From positions 42,040-55,921 of the forward strand of contig DGEB01000012.1 in the NCBI GenBank assembly GCA_002385735.1: a stretch of DNA of 13,882 nucleotides, in the 5' to 3' direction. Numbering within the stretch: the first letter of the stretch is position 1; each line of letters opens with the position of its first letter. Below, piece after piece: positions 6,486 to 13,882 of this stretch. Origin of the DNA: Peptococcaceae bacterium UBA3937. Its GTDB lineage: Bacteria > Bacillota > Peptococcia > DRI-13 > DTU073. Under the pieces are notes generated by a model. That model ran no database searches. It saw only the letters and a program-made list of their open reading frames with translations, and was not told where the DNA came from. Position numbers and translations under genes: made by a program.

Positions 6486-7280
6486 GTGAGTGTTTTGCTG
6501 CTGGTGCTTGATGTGGGGAATACCAATATTGTCCTGGGGGTCTACGCCGGGGAGCAATTAATTGCGCATTGGCGCTTGTCCACCAACCGGAATCAAACCG
6601 TGGACGAATGCGGGATTGTGCTCCGCAATCTTTTTTTGCATAACGGCCTTGATTACCGGGAAGTGGATGATATCATCATTTCTTCCGTGGTTCCTCCCAT
6701 TATGCCTACTTTAGAGGAGATGGCCCGCCAATACTTTGGCCTGCAGCCCTTAGTGGTAGGGCCGGGGATTAAAACGGGCCTGCCCATTTTATATGATAAT
6801 CCTAAAGAAATCGGCGCGGACCGGGTGGTTAACGCGGTTGCCGGTTTTGAAAAATACGGTGGCCCGTTAATTATCGTGGATTTAGGCACGGCGATTACTT
6901 TTTGTGTGATCAGTGACAAGGGGGAATATTTAGGGGGAGCCATTACGGCGGGCATAGGCATTGCGATGGACGCCCTTTTTCAGCGTACCGCCAAACTGCC
7001 CCGCATTGATTTAATCAAACCGAAAAAGGTCATCGGGCGCAATACGGTAGATAGTATGCGCTCCGGTTTAATCTACGGATACATTGGACAAATTGACGGG
7101 ATCGTCAAACGGATTAAGGCCGAGTTAAAGAGCGACGCCTTTGTTGTGGCAACAGGGGGCATGGCCGATGAACTGGCCGAAGATTCGGCGACGATTAATA
7201 AAGTGGATCCTTTGCTTACTTTAGAGGGATTGAAAATTATCTACAAACGAAATCGGGAAGGTAATCGTTCCGTAAAATAA
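6486..7280 (+). CDS. coaX: Type III pantothenate kinase
   Basis: Phosphorylates pantothenate to 4'-phosphopantothenate, the first step from pantothenate to CoA. CoaX is an ASKHA-fold enzyme that needs a monovalent cation and resists CoA feedback. The 264 residues show [12 protein letters not shown] (9-20), IGADRVVNA with Asp112, [12 protein letters not shown] with Asp132, [15 protein letters not shown] and [12 protein letters not shown] 6486 is used; the ribosome site GGAAGGGG (6475-6482) is close to it, so TTG 6495 is an alternative that would give a more typical N-terminus. It lies 94 bases after bioY with no terminator between, so it may share the bioY transcript. Products of the pan operon are its substrate. 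Confidence 0.95.
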   Translation: MSVLLLVLDVGNTNIVLGVYAGEQLIAHWRLSTNRNQTVDECGIVLRNLFLHNGLDYREVDDIIISSVVPPIMPTLEEMARQYFGLQPLVVGPGIKTGLPILYDNPKEIGADRVVNAVAGFEKYGGPLIIVDLGTAITFCVISDKGEYLGGAITAGIGIAMDALFQRTAKLPRIDLIKPKKVIGRNTVDSMRSGLIYGYIGQIDGIVKRIKAELKSDAFVVATGGMADELAEDSATINKVDPLLTLEGLKIIYKRNREGNRSVK

Positions 7281-7401
7281 CCGTTCGCCCAATCAAAAGA
7301 ACGACAAGGGAACGAAGGAAGAAAAAGCCTGGCCGGTAAAAAGTTGGCTCGGGCGGGACGAAATATGATAAGATGGAGTTGACCCTGGAGGAGCGGATGA
7401 G

Positions 7402-8403
7402 GTGAGCGAGTTGAAAATCGGACAGAGCGAGATTCCCAATCCGGTGGTCCTTGCTCCGATGGCGGGAGTGACCGACAAAGCCTTCCGCATCATTGCGCGG
7501 GAGCATGGGTGCGGTTTGGTTTATACCGAGATGATTAGCGCCAAGGCGCTGTGTTATCATAACAGCAGGACCAGGGAACTTTTGGATTTAGAGGGCGAAG
7601 AGCAGCCCATTGCCGTGCAGCTTTTTGGTTGTGAACCGGAGGTGATGGCGGAGGGAGCACGGCTGGCCGTGCAAGCGGGGGCGATGTTGCTGGACATCAA
7701 TATGGGTTGTCCGGTGCCCAAAGTGGTAAAAAACGGGGAAGGCTCCGCGCTCCTGGAAAAGCCGGAGTTGGCGGCGGAGATTGTCCGGCGGATGGTGGAG
7801 GTCGCGCCGGTACCGGTGATGGCTAAAATCAGGATTGGCTGGAATGCCCCAAATATAGTGGCGGTGAGTTTTGCCCAAAGGCTGGAGGAGGCGGGCATCA
7901 GCGCCATCGCGGTGCACGGCAGGACCAGGGACCAGTATTACGCGGGGACGGCCAACTGGGATGTGATCCGCCGGGTGAAAGAGGCGGTTTCGATTCCGGT
8001 CATTGGCAACGGGGACATCTGGACGGCGCGGGATGCGGCACAGATGCTGGCGGAAACCGGCTGTGACGCGGTGATGCTGGGACGGGGCGTGCAAGGGAAT
8101 CCCTGGCTCATCAGTCAAGTGAGGCATTATTTGGAGCACGGAGAAGAGCTCTTGCCTCCATCGCCTGCGGAAAAGCTGCAGGGAGCGATCCGCCATTTGG
8201 AATTGGTGCTTCAGCTCAAAGGGGAAGAAGCGGGCATCCGGGAAATGCGCAAGCACCTGGCCTGGTACCTGAAAGGGATGAAGCGCACGGCGCCGGTCAA
8301 AGAGGCCCTCTTCAGAGCGAAAAGCAAGGAAGAGGTCGGGCGAATCCTGCATGAGTATATGGAAAGGGAAGGGTTAATAACCGGCCCCAAAGGGGAACAA
8401 TGA
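7402..8403 (+). CDS. dusB: tRNA-dihydrouridine synthase
   Basis: FMN-dependent enzyme reducing specific uridines in tRNA to dihydrouridine. The 333 residues form a TIM barrel: VLAPMAGVTDKAFR binds FMN near the N-terminus, NMGCPVPKV carries the catalytic Cys103, and AVHGRTRDQYY (His172) plus GNGDIW and GRGVQGNPW complete the flavin site. A helical tRNA-binding tail follows. The start is GTG 7402 with GGAGGAG at 7387-7393. It follows coaX by 121 bases; a weak promoter-like TTGGCT-17-GATAAG (7344-7372) lies in the gap. Which tRNA position it modifies cannot be read from the sequence. Confidence 0.93.
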   Translation: MSELKIGQSEIPNPVVLAPMAGVTDKAFRIIAREHGCGLVYTEMISAKALCYHNSRTRELLDLEGEEQPIAVQLFGCEPEVMAEGARLAVQAGAMLLDINMGCPVPKVVKNGEGSALLEKPELAAEIVRRMVEVAPVPVMAKIRIGWNAPNIVAVSFAQRLEEAGISAIAVHGRTRDQYYAGTANWDVIRRVKEAVSIPVIGNGDIWTARDAAQMLAETGCDAVMLGRGVQGNPWLISQVRHYLEHGEELLPPSPAEKLQGAIRHLELVLQLKGEEAGIREMRKHLAWYLKGMKRTAPVKEALFRAKSKEEVGRILHEYMEREGLITGPKGEQ

Positions 8404-8443
8404 TAGGGGAACTTGCGAATTGTTAAGTGGAGGTTACCGTTTC

Positions 8444-9376
8444 ATGAAAAAAATCGTCAGTGTCAGTCTCGGGTCGAGTAAGCGGGATCATGTGGTCGAG
8501 ACGGAGATCGTGGGGGAAAAAGTAAGAATTGAACGGATCGGAACCGACGGGGACATGGAAAAGGCCATCGCGATTATCAGGGAACTGGATGGGCAAGTCG
8601 ATGCTTTAGGAATGGGGGGCATTAATTTATACATCACCGTCGGCCCCCGGCGGTATGTTTTGCAGGACGCCCTGCGTTTAAAAGGGGCGGCCAGGATTAC
8701 CCCTATTGTTGACGGCAGCGGGTTGAAAAACACCCTGGAAAAACGGGCGATCCATTATTTGACCCGGCAAGGACTGTTTAATTTTGCGGGAGAAAGGGTT
8801 TTGCTGGTTTGCGGGGTGGACCGTTTCGGGATGGCCGAAGCCCTGGTGGAAGCAGGGGCCGAGGTTACTTTCGGTGACTTGATTTTTGGGTTGAATGTGC
8901 CTTTGCCCTTGAAATCCTTACATACCTTGTCGGTGGTGGGAAGAACCTTAGGGCCGATCGTGAGCCGCTTGCCTTTTAAATATCTTTATCCGACCGGTGA
9001 GCAGCAAAATATCATCTATGAGAAATACGGCAAATATTATTTAGGGAATAAAATCATCGCCGGGGATTTTCATTACATTAAGAAGTATTTGCCTTTACAA
9101 ATGCAGAGCAAGGTGGTACTGACCAATACCGTAACTCCCGAGGATGTGGAGATGTTGGCCAGCCGGGGCGTGGAATACTTGATTACTACGACGCCGGAAT
9201 TTGAAGGACGTTCTTTTGGAACCAACGTGATGGAGGCTTTACTGGTCGCCTTACTGGGCAAGGCGCCGGAGTCCATCACCGAGGAGGATTATTACCACAT
9301 TTTGGACACCGTCCGGTTTACACCCAGATTTGAGAAGTTGAACGGTAAAGAGGGTCTGAAACGTAGTGCGGTTTAA
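8444..9376 (+). CDS. Conserved Rossmann-type protein of unknown function (quinate dehydrogenase-like)
   Basis: I recognise this only as a family that, from memory, databases label quinate 5-dehydrogenase in some clostridial relatives, with no activity I know of. It has 310 residues. The first 100 or so form an alpha/beta region with GMGGINLYITVG near residue 65. A nucleotide-binding-like strand-loop-helix follows at 119-131 (VLLVCGVDRFGM), then GLNVPLPLK (149-157) and a C-terminal region containing GRSFGTNVMEALL. GLNVPLPLK resembles the shikimate dehydrogenase substrate motif GxNVTxPxK, but there that motif precedes the glycine loop and here it follows it, so the enzyme label is doubtful. ATG 8444 is chosen for TGGAGG at 8428-8433. 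It sits 40 bases after dusB, probably in the same transcript. Confidence 0.6.
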   Translation: MKKIVSVSLGSSKRDHVVETEIVGEKVRIERIGTDGDMEKAIAIIRELDGQVDALGMGGINLYITVGPRRYVLQDALRLKGAARITPIVDGSGLKNTLEKRAIHYLTRQGLFNFAGERVLLVCGVDRFGMAEALVEAGAEVTFGDLIFGLNVPLPLKSLHTLSVVGRTLGPIVSRLPFKYLYPTGEQQNIIYEKYGKYYLGNKIIAGDFHYIKKYLPLQMQSKVVLTNTVTPEDVEMLASRGVEYLITTTPEFEGRSFGTNVMEALLVALLGKAPESITEEDYYHILDTVRFTPRFEKLNGKEGLKRSAV

Positions 9377-9514
9377 AAAAGGATAGGAAGGATTTTTTCA
9401 AAGAAAAAAGCGTATATTTTGGGCAGGATAGGAAATAGAAGAAATAGAAGCAGCATATTTGCCAAAAGATGAAGTAAAATTCTAAGGAACAGAAGAATCA
9501 CCGAAGGAGTAAAC

Positions 9515-10537
9515 ATGGAGAAATTTTCTTTAATTGTCCATCCTTTATCCTGGCGGGATTTTGCACGCATCATACCACCGGTGCAGTATTTTCCGGAAAA
9601 GATTCTGAAGGGGGCGGCACGTTTTTGGCCTCCCTTTCAAATTTCTGCTATTAAAGGGCTTAGCTCATCAGAAGGGGAAATCGAAGGAGAATTGCGTTGC
9701 TGCCCCTTGACCCCGGAACATTTTTTAGACTGGCCGGTGGAAATATCGCTGCGCCGCATCAAGAGTGCCGTCCAGTCGGCCGCGAAAAATGGGGCGAAAA
9801 TTGCCGGGCTGGGGGCGTGGACGGCCGTGCCGGGGGAAAGAGGAAGTGCCCTTGCCCCGGAATTAGGGATCCCGGTGACCACAGGGGATAGTTTGACCAT
9901 TTACATGGCCTTGGAAGCGGTCAAAGCAGCGGCGCGGGAAAGAGCCTTGAATTGGGATACGGCCAGTATAGCGGTCTTAGGGGTAACCGGCTTAAGCGAG
10001 AGTGCCCTGGCCTGTGCGCGTCTTTTGGCCAGAGAAAACCGGTTTTTAACCCTGGTGGTGCGGGAACGGGGCAAAACGGACCGGACCGTGGCCGAAATCT
10101 TATACGAAACCGGAGTGGCGGTCCGGGTTACGGATCAGGCTAAGGAAGTAGTGCGTCAGGCAGATGTGGTGATTGCTTTTACGGCCAATGAGGATGCTTT
10201 TGAGGAAATCAAGCCCGGCGATTTTAAGCGAGGCGCCGTCTTATGCGATGTCCTTTGGCCCAGGAATCTCGCCCAAAGGATCGCCCCCCAGGGCCAGGAC
10301 CTTCTGGTGATTGAAGACGGGGTCGTTGCGCTTCCGGGTACGGTAGAAATGGATTCGGCCAAGGCCACCCTGTGGGGATGTTCTCCTTCCCAATGTCCGG
10401 CCTGGATGGCGGAAGTGATGATCTTGGCTTTGGAAAAAAGGTTTGAAGCCTTTTCCTTAGGGCGCGGAATCGGGGTCGGGCAAATTGAGGAAATCGGGCG
10501 ACTGGCTTTGAAACACGGCTTTAAACTGGCTCTTTGA
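9515..10537 (+). CDS. Acyl-ACP reductase-like / predicted amino acid dehydrogenase family protein
   Basis: By memory alignment this 340-residue protein matches cyanobacterial long-chain acyl-ACP reductase (AAR, about 341 residues) along its length. Shared landmarks: F-x-LI-x-H-x-L at the start, RRIKSAVQSAAKNG around 88-101, TTGDSLT before the Rossmann fold, the VLCDVLWPRNL strand-loop, an EDGVV segment, and a C-terminus ending in SLGRGIGVGQIEEIGRLALKHGF. Two key sites differ: the glycine loop reads GVTGLSE (156-162), losing the third Gly of GATGDIG, and the position of the AAR thioester cysteine is Trp297, with a Cys at 294 three residues earlier. A reductase role is therefore uncertain; a shikimate or amino acid dehydrogenase label would be equally unproven. 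ATG 9515 has a good AAGGAGT site (9504-9510). The 138-base gap before it is purine-rich and shows no clear promoter. Confidence 0.7.
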   Translation: MEKFSLIVHPLSWRDFARIIPPVQYFPEKILKGAARFWPPFQISAIKGLSSSEGEIEGELRCCPLTPEHFLDWPVEISLRRIKSAVQSAAKNGAKIAGLGAWTAVPGERGSALAPELGIPVTTGDSLTIYMALEAVKAAARERALNWDTASIAVLGVTGLSESALACARLLARENRFLTLVVRERGKTDRTVAEILYETGVAVRVTDQAKEVVRQADVVIAFTANEDAFEEIKPGDFKRGAVLCDVLWPRNLAQRIAPQGQDLLVIEDGVVALPGTVEMDSAKATLWGCSPSQCPAWMAEVMILALEKRFEAFSLGRGIGVGQIEEIGRLALKHGFKLAL

Positions 10538-10547
10538 ATAATTAAAT

Positions 10548-10577
10548 TTGCATCTGATAAGACAGATAATATATAAT
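10548..10577 (+). promoter_or_regulatory. Candidate sigma-A promoter of the SDR gene
   Basis: TTGCAT (10548-10553) and TATAAT (10572-10577) are 18 bases apart, placing the start near 10584, about 20 bases before the ribosome site. The spacer holds a small inverted repeat, ATCTG (10552-10556) and CAGAT (10563-10567), that a repressor could use. Confidence 0.55.
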
Positions 10578-10618
10578 TGTTGGTAAATATTGATTAATAA
10601 AAAGGGGAGGGACTATTG

Positions 10619-11359
10619 ATGAAGTTACAAGGTAAGGTCGCCATCATTACCGGTGCGACTTCCGGGATGGGGAGAGCCACCGCGTTGTTATTTGCGCGGG
10701 AAGGAGCTAAGGTCGTGGTAACGGGGCGGAATGAAGAAAGGGCCCAGGCGGTAGTGGAGCAGATTAGACAAGAAGGCGGGGAAGGGATGTACCTGCTGGT
10801 GGACGCGGCCCGGCCGGAAGAGATGAAGATGGTGGTGGACAAAACCCTTGAAGCATACGGCACCGTGGATATTCTGTTTAATAATGCCGGGGCGTTGAGC
10901 CTGTCGCCATTGCTGGAGGTATCTTTGGAGGAATGGGACAGGGTTTTCAATGTTAATGTTACGGCTGCTCTTTACGCGACCCAACTAGTCGCTCCCATTA
11001 TGAAGGATAAAGGGAAAGGGGTTATCATCAATACGGCTTCCGTAGCTTCCTTTGCCGGTCATTTTGGTTTTGCCGCATACATAGCTTCGAAACATGCGAT
11101 GGCCGGTTTGACCAAATCAATGGCGTGGGAGCTCGGCCCGGAAATCAGAGTAAATGCCATTGCACCTGGGCTGATTAATACGGCCATGGTCGAAAGCTGC
11201 GGGGGAGTAGAAGCATTATGCGGGCTGATTGAGGCCAGTCCCCTGAAAAGGTATGGGAATCCGGAGGATATTGCCAATGTAGCTTTGTTCCTGGCTTCGG
11301 ATGATTCTTCTTTCCTCAACGGGCAAATCATCAGGGTGGACGGCGGGATTGAATGCTAA
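10619..11359 (+). CDS. Short-chain dehydrogenase/reductase, FabG-like (substrate unknown)
   Basis: Classical SDR of 246 residues: the cofactor loop TGATSGMG (11-18), NNAG (88-91), the active-site triad Ser141, Tyr154 and Lys158 (YIASK), and the C-terminal LNGQIIRVDGG. TGRN after the second strand gives a positive charge that favours NADPH. The sequence resembles 3-oxoacyl-ACP reductase FabG, but no fatty-acid gene is beside it; many alcohol and sugar dehydrogenases share these motifs, so the substrate cannot be assigned. ATG 10619 follows GGGGAGGG at 10604-10611; TTG 10616 just before it is unlikely. With its own promoter and a terminator right after the stop, it appears to be a single-gene unit between the Rossmann pair and greA. 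Confidence 0.88.
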   Translation: MKLQGKVAIITGATSGMGRATALLFAREGAKVVVTGRNEERAQAVVEQIRQEGGEGMYLLVDAARPEEMKMVVDKTLEAYGTVDILFNNAGALSLSPLLEVSLEEWDRVFNVNVTAALYATQLVAPIMKDKGKGVIINTASVASFAGHFGFAAYIASKHAMAGLTKSMAWELGPEIRVNAIAPGLINTAMVESCGGVEALCGLIEASPLKRYGNPEDIANVALFLASDDSSFLNGQIIRVDGGIEC

Positions 11360-11362
11360 ATG

Positions 11363-11386
11363 AGGGCGAGTTGTCGCCCTTTTTCT
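11363..11386 (+). terminator. Rho-independent terminator after the SDR gene
   Basis: AGGGCGA (11363-11369), loop GTTG, TCGCCCT (11374-11380), followed by a T run to 11384. It starts 4 bases after the SDR stop and ends just before the greA promoter. Confidence 0.88.
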
Positions 11387-11391
11387 TATGC

Positions 11392-11420
11392 TTGACAATT
11401 ACGTTCGTCATCAGTATAAT
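11392..11420 (+). promoter_or_regulatory. Perfect-consensus sigma-A promoter of greA-lysS
   Basis: TTGACA (11392-11397) and TATAAT (11415-11420) are exactly 17 bases apart, both full consensus. Transcription should start near 11427, giving a leader of about 234 bases before the greA ATG. The stretch 11360-11660 has no convincing gene; it holds the SDR terminator, this promoter, the hairpins at 11448-11490 and a second weaker promoter. Confidence 0.88.
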
Positions 11421-11447
11421 AGTTCCTAATGTAAATAATAGGCCCCA

Positions 11448-11490
11448 AAGCACTGCGCTTCTTTTTGTTGCAGTGCTTGAAGTACTTTTT
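11448..11490 (+). promoter_or_regulatory. Leader hairpins before greA, possible attenuator
   Basis: A perfect 9-base stem, AAGCACTGC (11448-11456) with GCAGTGCTT (11470-11478), starts about 21 bases into the transcript. Its 3' arm can instead form AGTGC-TTGAA-GTACT (11472-11486), which runs straight into TTTT at 11487-11490 and looks like a weak terminator. The two structures cannot coexist, the usual sign of attenuation. No RNA family I know matches. Confidence 0.45.
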
Positions 11491-11606
11491 AGCGTAACAT
11501 CGCAAAAAATTACCCTCCTCCGAGTTGTCTTCTTTCCTTAGGTGAGGGCGGCGGGAAGTGTTCCAGTATTTTTGGACCTGTTTCATTTGTGGCAACTTTC
11601 ACTAGT

Positions 11607-11634
11607 TTGCACATATAGTTTTATTGAGTATAGA
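11607..11634 (+). promoter_or_regulatory. Weak second promoter candidate close to greA
   Basis: TTGCAC (11607-11612) and TATAGA (11629-11634) are 16 bases apart and would start transcription around 11641, just before the greA ribosome site. It would allow greA-lysS expression that bypasses the long leader. Confidence 0.3.
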
Positions 11635-11660
11635 GTAAAATGATTGAGGGAGCGAATACC

Positions 11661-12134
11661 ATGACGGAAAAAGAAATCATACTGACTCCGGAAGGACTAA
11701 GTAATCTCGAACAAGAACTTGAAGTTTTAAAAACAGTAAAAAGGAGGGAAGTTGCTGAGCGGATTAAGCAGGCCATCGAGTTCGGGGACATTAGTGAAAA
11801 TTCCGAGTATGAAGACGCGAAAAATGAACAGGCTTTTATTGAAGGAAGAATCTTAACCCTGGAAAAAATGCTGCGAAATGTGCGGGTGATTGAACACGCG
11901 GAAAACGGTTCGAATACTGTTCGTTTGGGAGCCCGGATCAAGCTTAAGGATTTAGAGAGTAATGAAATTGTGGAATATACTTTGGTCGGTTCAGCGGAAG
12001 CCGATCCTACAAAGAACAAGATCTCCAATGAGTCACCGGTGGGAAAAGCGATTATTAACAAAAAGAAAGGGGCCGTTGTAGAGGTCAGTGTCCCCGCGGG
12101 TACAAGCAAATACAAAATCCTTGACATAATATAA
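11661..12134 (+). CDS. greA: Transcription elongation factor GreA
   Basis: Enters the secondary channel of RNA polymerase and stimulates cleavage of backtracked RNA, rescuing stalled complexes. The 157 residues comprise an N-terminal coiled coil (about 1-75), whose tip [10 protein letters not shown] carries the acidic residues Asp43 and Glu46 that hold the catalytic magnesium, and a C-terminal FKBP-like domain with [21 protein letters not shown] 11661 is chosen because GAGGGAG at 11646-11652 is spaced correctly and [12 protein letters not shown] is the normal start; ATG 11640 is in frame but has no ribosome site. It lies 35 bases before lysS. Confidence 0.96.
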   Translation: MTEKEIILTPEGLSNLEQELEVLKTVKRREVAERIKQAIEFGDISENSEYEDAKNEQAFIEGRILTLEKMLRNVRVIEHAENGSNTVRLGARIKLKDLESNEIVEYTLVGSAEADPTKNKISNESPVGKAIINKKKGAVVEVSVPAGTSKYKILDII

Positions 12135-12151
12135 GTTAGTTACATTTATAA

Positions 12152-13651
<1,500 letters not shown>

Positions 13652-13702
13652 CGGGGATGAACCGGCGAAGAAAGCAAGATTCACAGCAAGATTCGAGAAC
13701 CG

Positions 13703-13742
13703 ACAGTCTGCATCCGTCGATGGTGATGCAGGCTGTTTTTTT
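13703..13742 (+). terminator. Rho-independent terminator of greA-lysS
   Basis: A 12-base stem with one T-G wobble (ACAGTCTGCATC at 13703-13714, GATGCAGGCTGT at 13725-13736) and a 10-base loop, followed by seven T. Confidence 0.92.
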
Positions 13743-13768
13743 ACCGCCCCGCAAGTGAAAAAAAGGTG

Positions 13769-13798
13769 TTGACAGCCCGAAGCGGGGTATGCTAATAT
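13769..13798 (+). promoter_or_regulatory. Strong extended -10 sigma-A promoter of the next unit
   Basis: TTGACA (13769-13774) and TAATAT (13793-13798) are 18 bases apart, and TGC just before the -10 makes an extended -10 element. Start near 13805. It follows the lysS terminator, so it begins an independent transcript. In B. subtilis lysS is followed by an rRNA operon, but no rRNA sequence is reached here. Confidence 0.75.
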
Positions 13799-13856
13799 AT
13801 AAAAGCTGTCGAATGAAGTGATGCAAAGCACTATCCAAGACAAGAGGGAAACAGGA

Positions 13857-13882
13857 GTGAAAAATTCCAAAAGAAACCTGGT
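13857..13882 (+). CDS. Start of an unidentified gene, cut by the window edge
   Basis: GTG 13857 follows GAGGG (13844-13848) at a good 8-base spacing and opens MKNSKRNL, which stays open to the window end. ATG 13821 is in frame upstream but lacks a ribosome site. A strong promoter 60 bases before supports a real gene. Eight residues, basic and possibly the front of a signal or membrane segment, are too few to name it; the region could instead be an RNA operon leader. Confidence 0.35.

Noticed and set aside
7588..8352. Long minus-strand frame of 254 codons inside dusB
   Set aside because: It is antisense to a clear dusB gene, rich in Arg, His and Pro as expected of a shadow frame, and has no family motif.
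9373..9573. Minus-strand frame encoding a very hydrophobic 66-residue peptide rich in Leu and Phe
   Set aside because: It is the complement of a purine-rich spacer, which gives Leu/Phe codons by composition alone; it overlaps the start of the 9515 gene and I found no ribosome site for it.
11353..11541. Plus-strand frame of 62 residues between the SDR gene and greA
   Set aside because: It starts inside the SDR gene, runs through a terminator and a perfect promoter, and has no ribosome site.
11513..11548. CCCTC/GAGGG pairing resembling part of a T-box leader
   Set aside because: Only five base pairs, and no T-box conserved sequence (such as AGGGTGGNACCGCG) is present.
11542..11643. 33-codon GTG frame whose stop overlaps the in-frame ATG at 11640 of greA
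   Set aside because: No ribosome site at a workable distance, and the likely greA start is 11661, so coupling is not supported.

Overview
The window is a gene-dense stretch of chromosome from a Gram-positive-type bacterium, most likely an anaerobic Bacillota. This rests on strong AGGAGG-like ribosome binding sites, sigma-A promoters, rho-independent terminators, a BirA-type operator before bioY, a long dihydropteroate synthase of the kind I recall from clostridial relatives, type III pantothenate kinase, and a greA-lysS pair. I cannot name a genus. Every well-supported gene is on the + strand. I see no rRNA, tRNA, CRISPR array, insertion sequence or prophage.

Layout. Positions 1-106 hold the apparent tail of an upstream gene and its terminator. 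Positions 181-2349 are a folate operon (folP-folB-folK) closed by a terminator at 2497-2530. Positions 2653-5735 are a pantothenate operon: a Rossmann/DUF2520 oxidoreductase (probable ketopantoate reductase), panB, panC and panD. At 5749-5815 there is a sigma-A promoter whose start site is covered by a near-perfect BirA operator; it drives bioY (biotin uptake). coaX (type III pantothenate kinase) and dusB follow on the same strand. Next come two poorly understood Rossmann-type proteins (8444-9376 and 9515-10537). The second is a full-length relative of cyanobacterial acyl-ACP reductase with altered key residues. An SDR oxidoreductase with its own promoter and terminator follows (10619-11359). 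A perfect-consensus promoter at 11392-11420 then starts a long structured leader before greA-lysS, which ends in a terminator at 13703-13742. A strong extended -10 promoter at 13769-13798 starts a new unit that leaves the window.

How the genes work together. The first 7.3 kb is a cofactor island. FolP, FolB and FolK make the pterin part of folate. PanB uses methylene-tetrahydrofolate to make ketopantoate. The DUF2520 protein probably reduces it to pantoate. PanD supplies beta-alanine, PanC joins the two into pantothenate, and CoaX starts CoA synthesis. BioY imports biotin under BirA control. The later part is information processing (DusB, GreA, LysS) with three oxidoreductase-like genes inserted.

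Best leads for something undescribed: the dusB-adjacent pair of Rossmann proteins, the acyl-ACP-reductase-like protein with a shifted cysteine, and the greA leader, which can form competing hairpins and recalls the E. coli greA leader that releases small RNAs.
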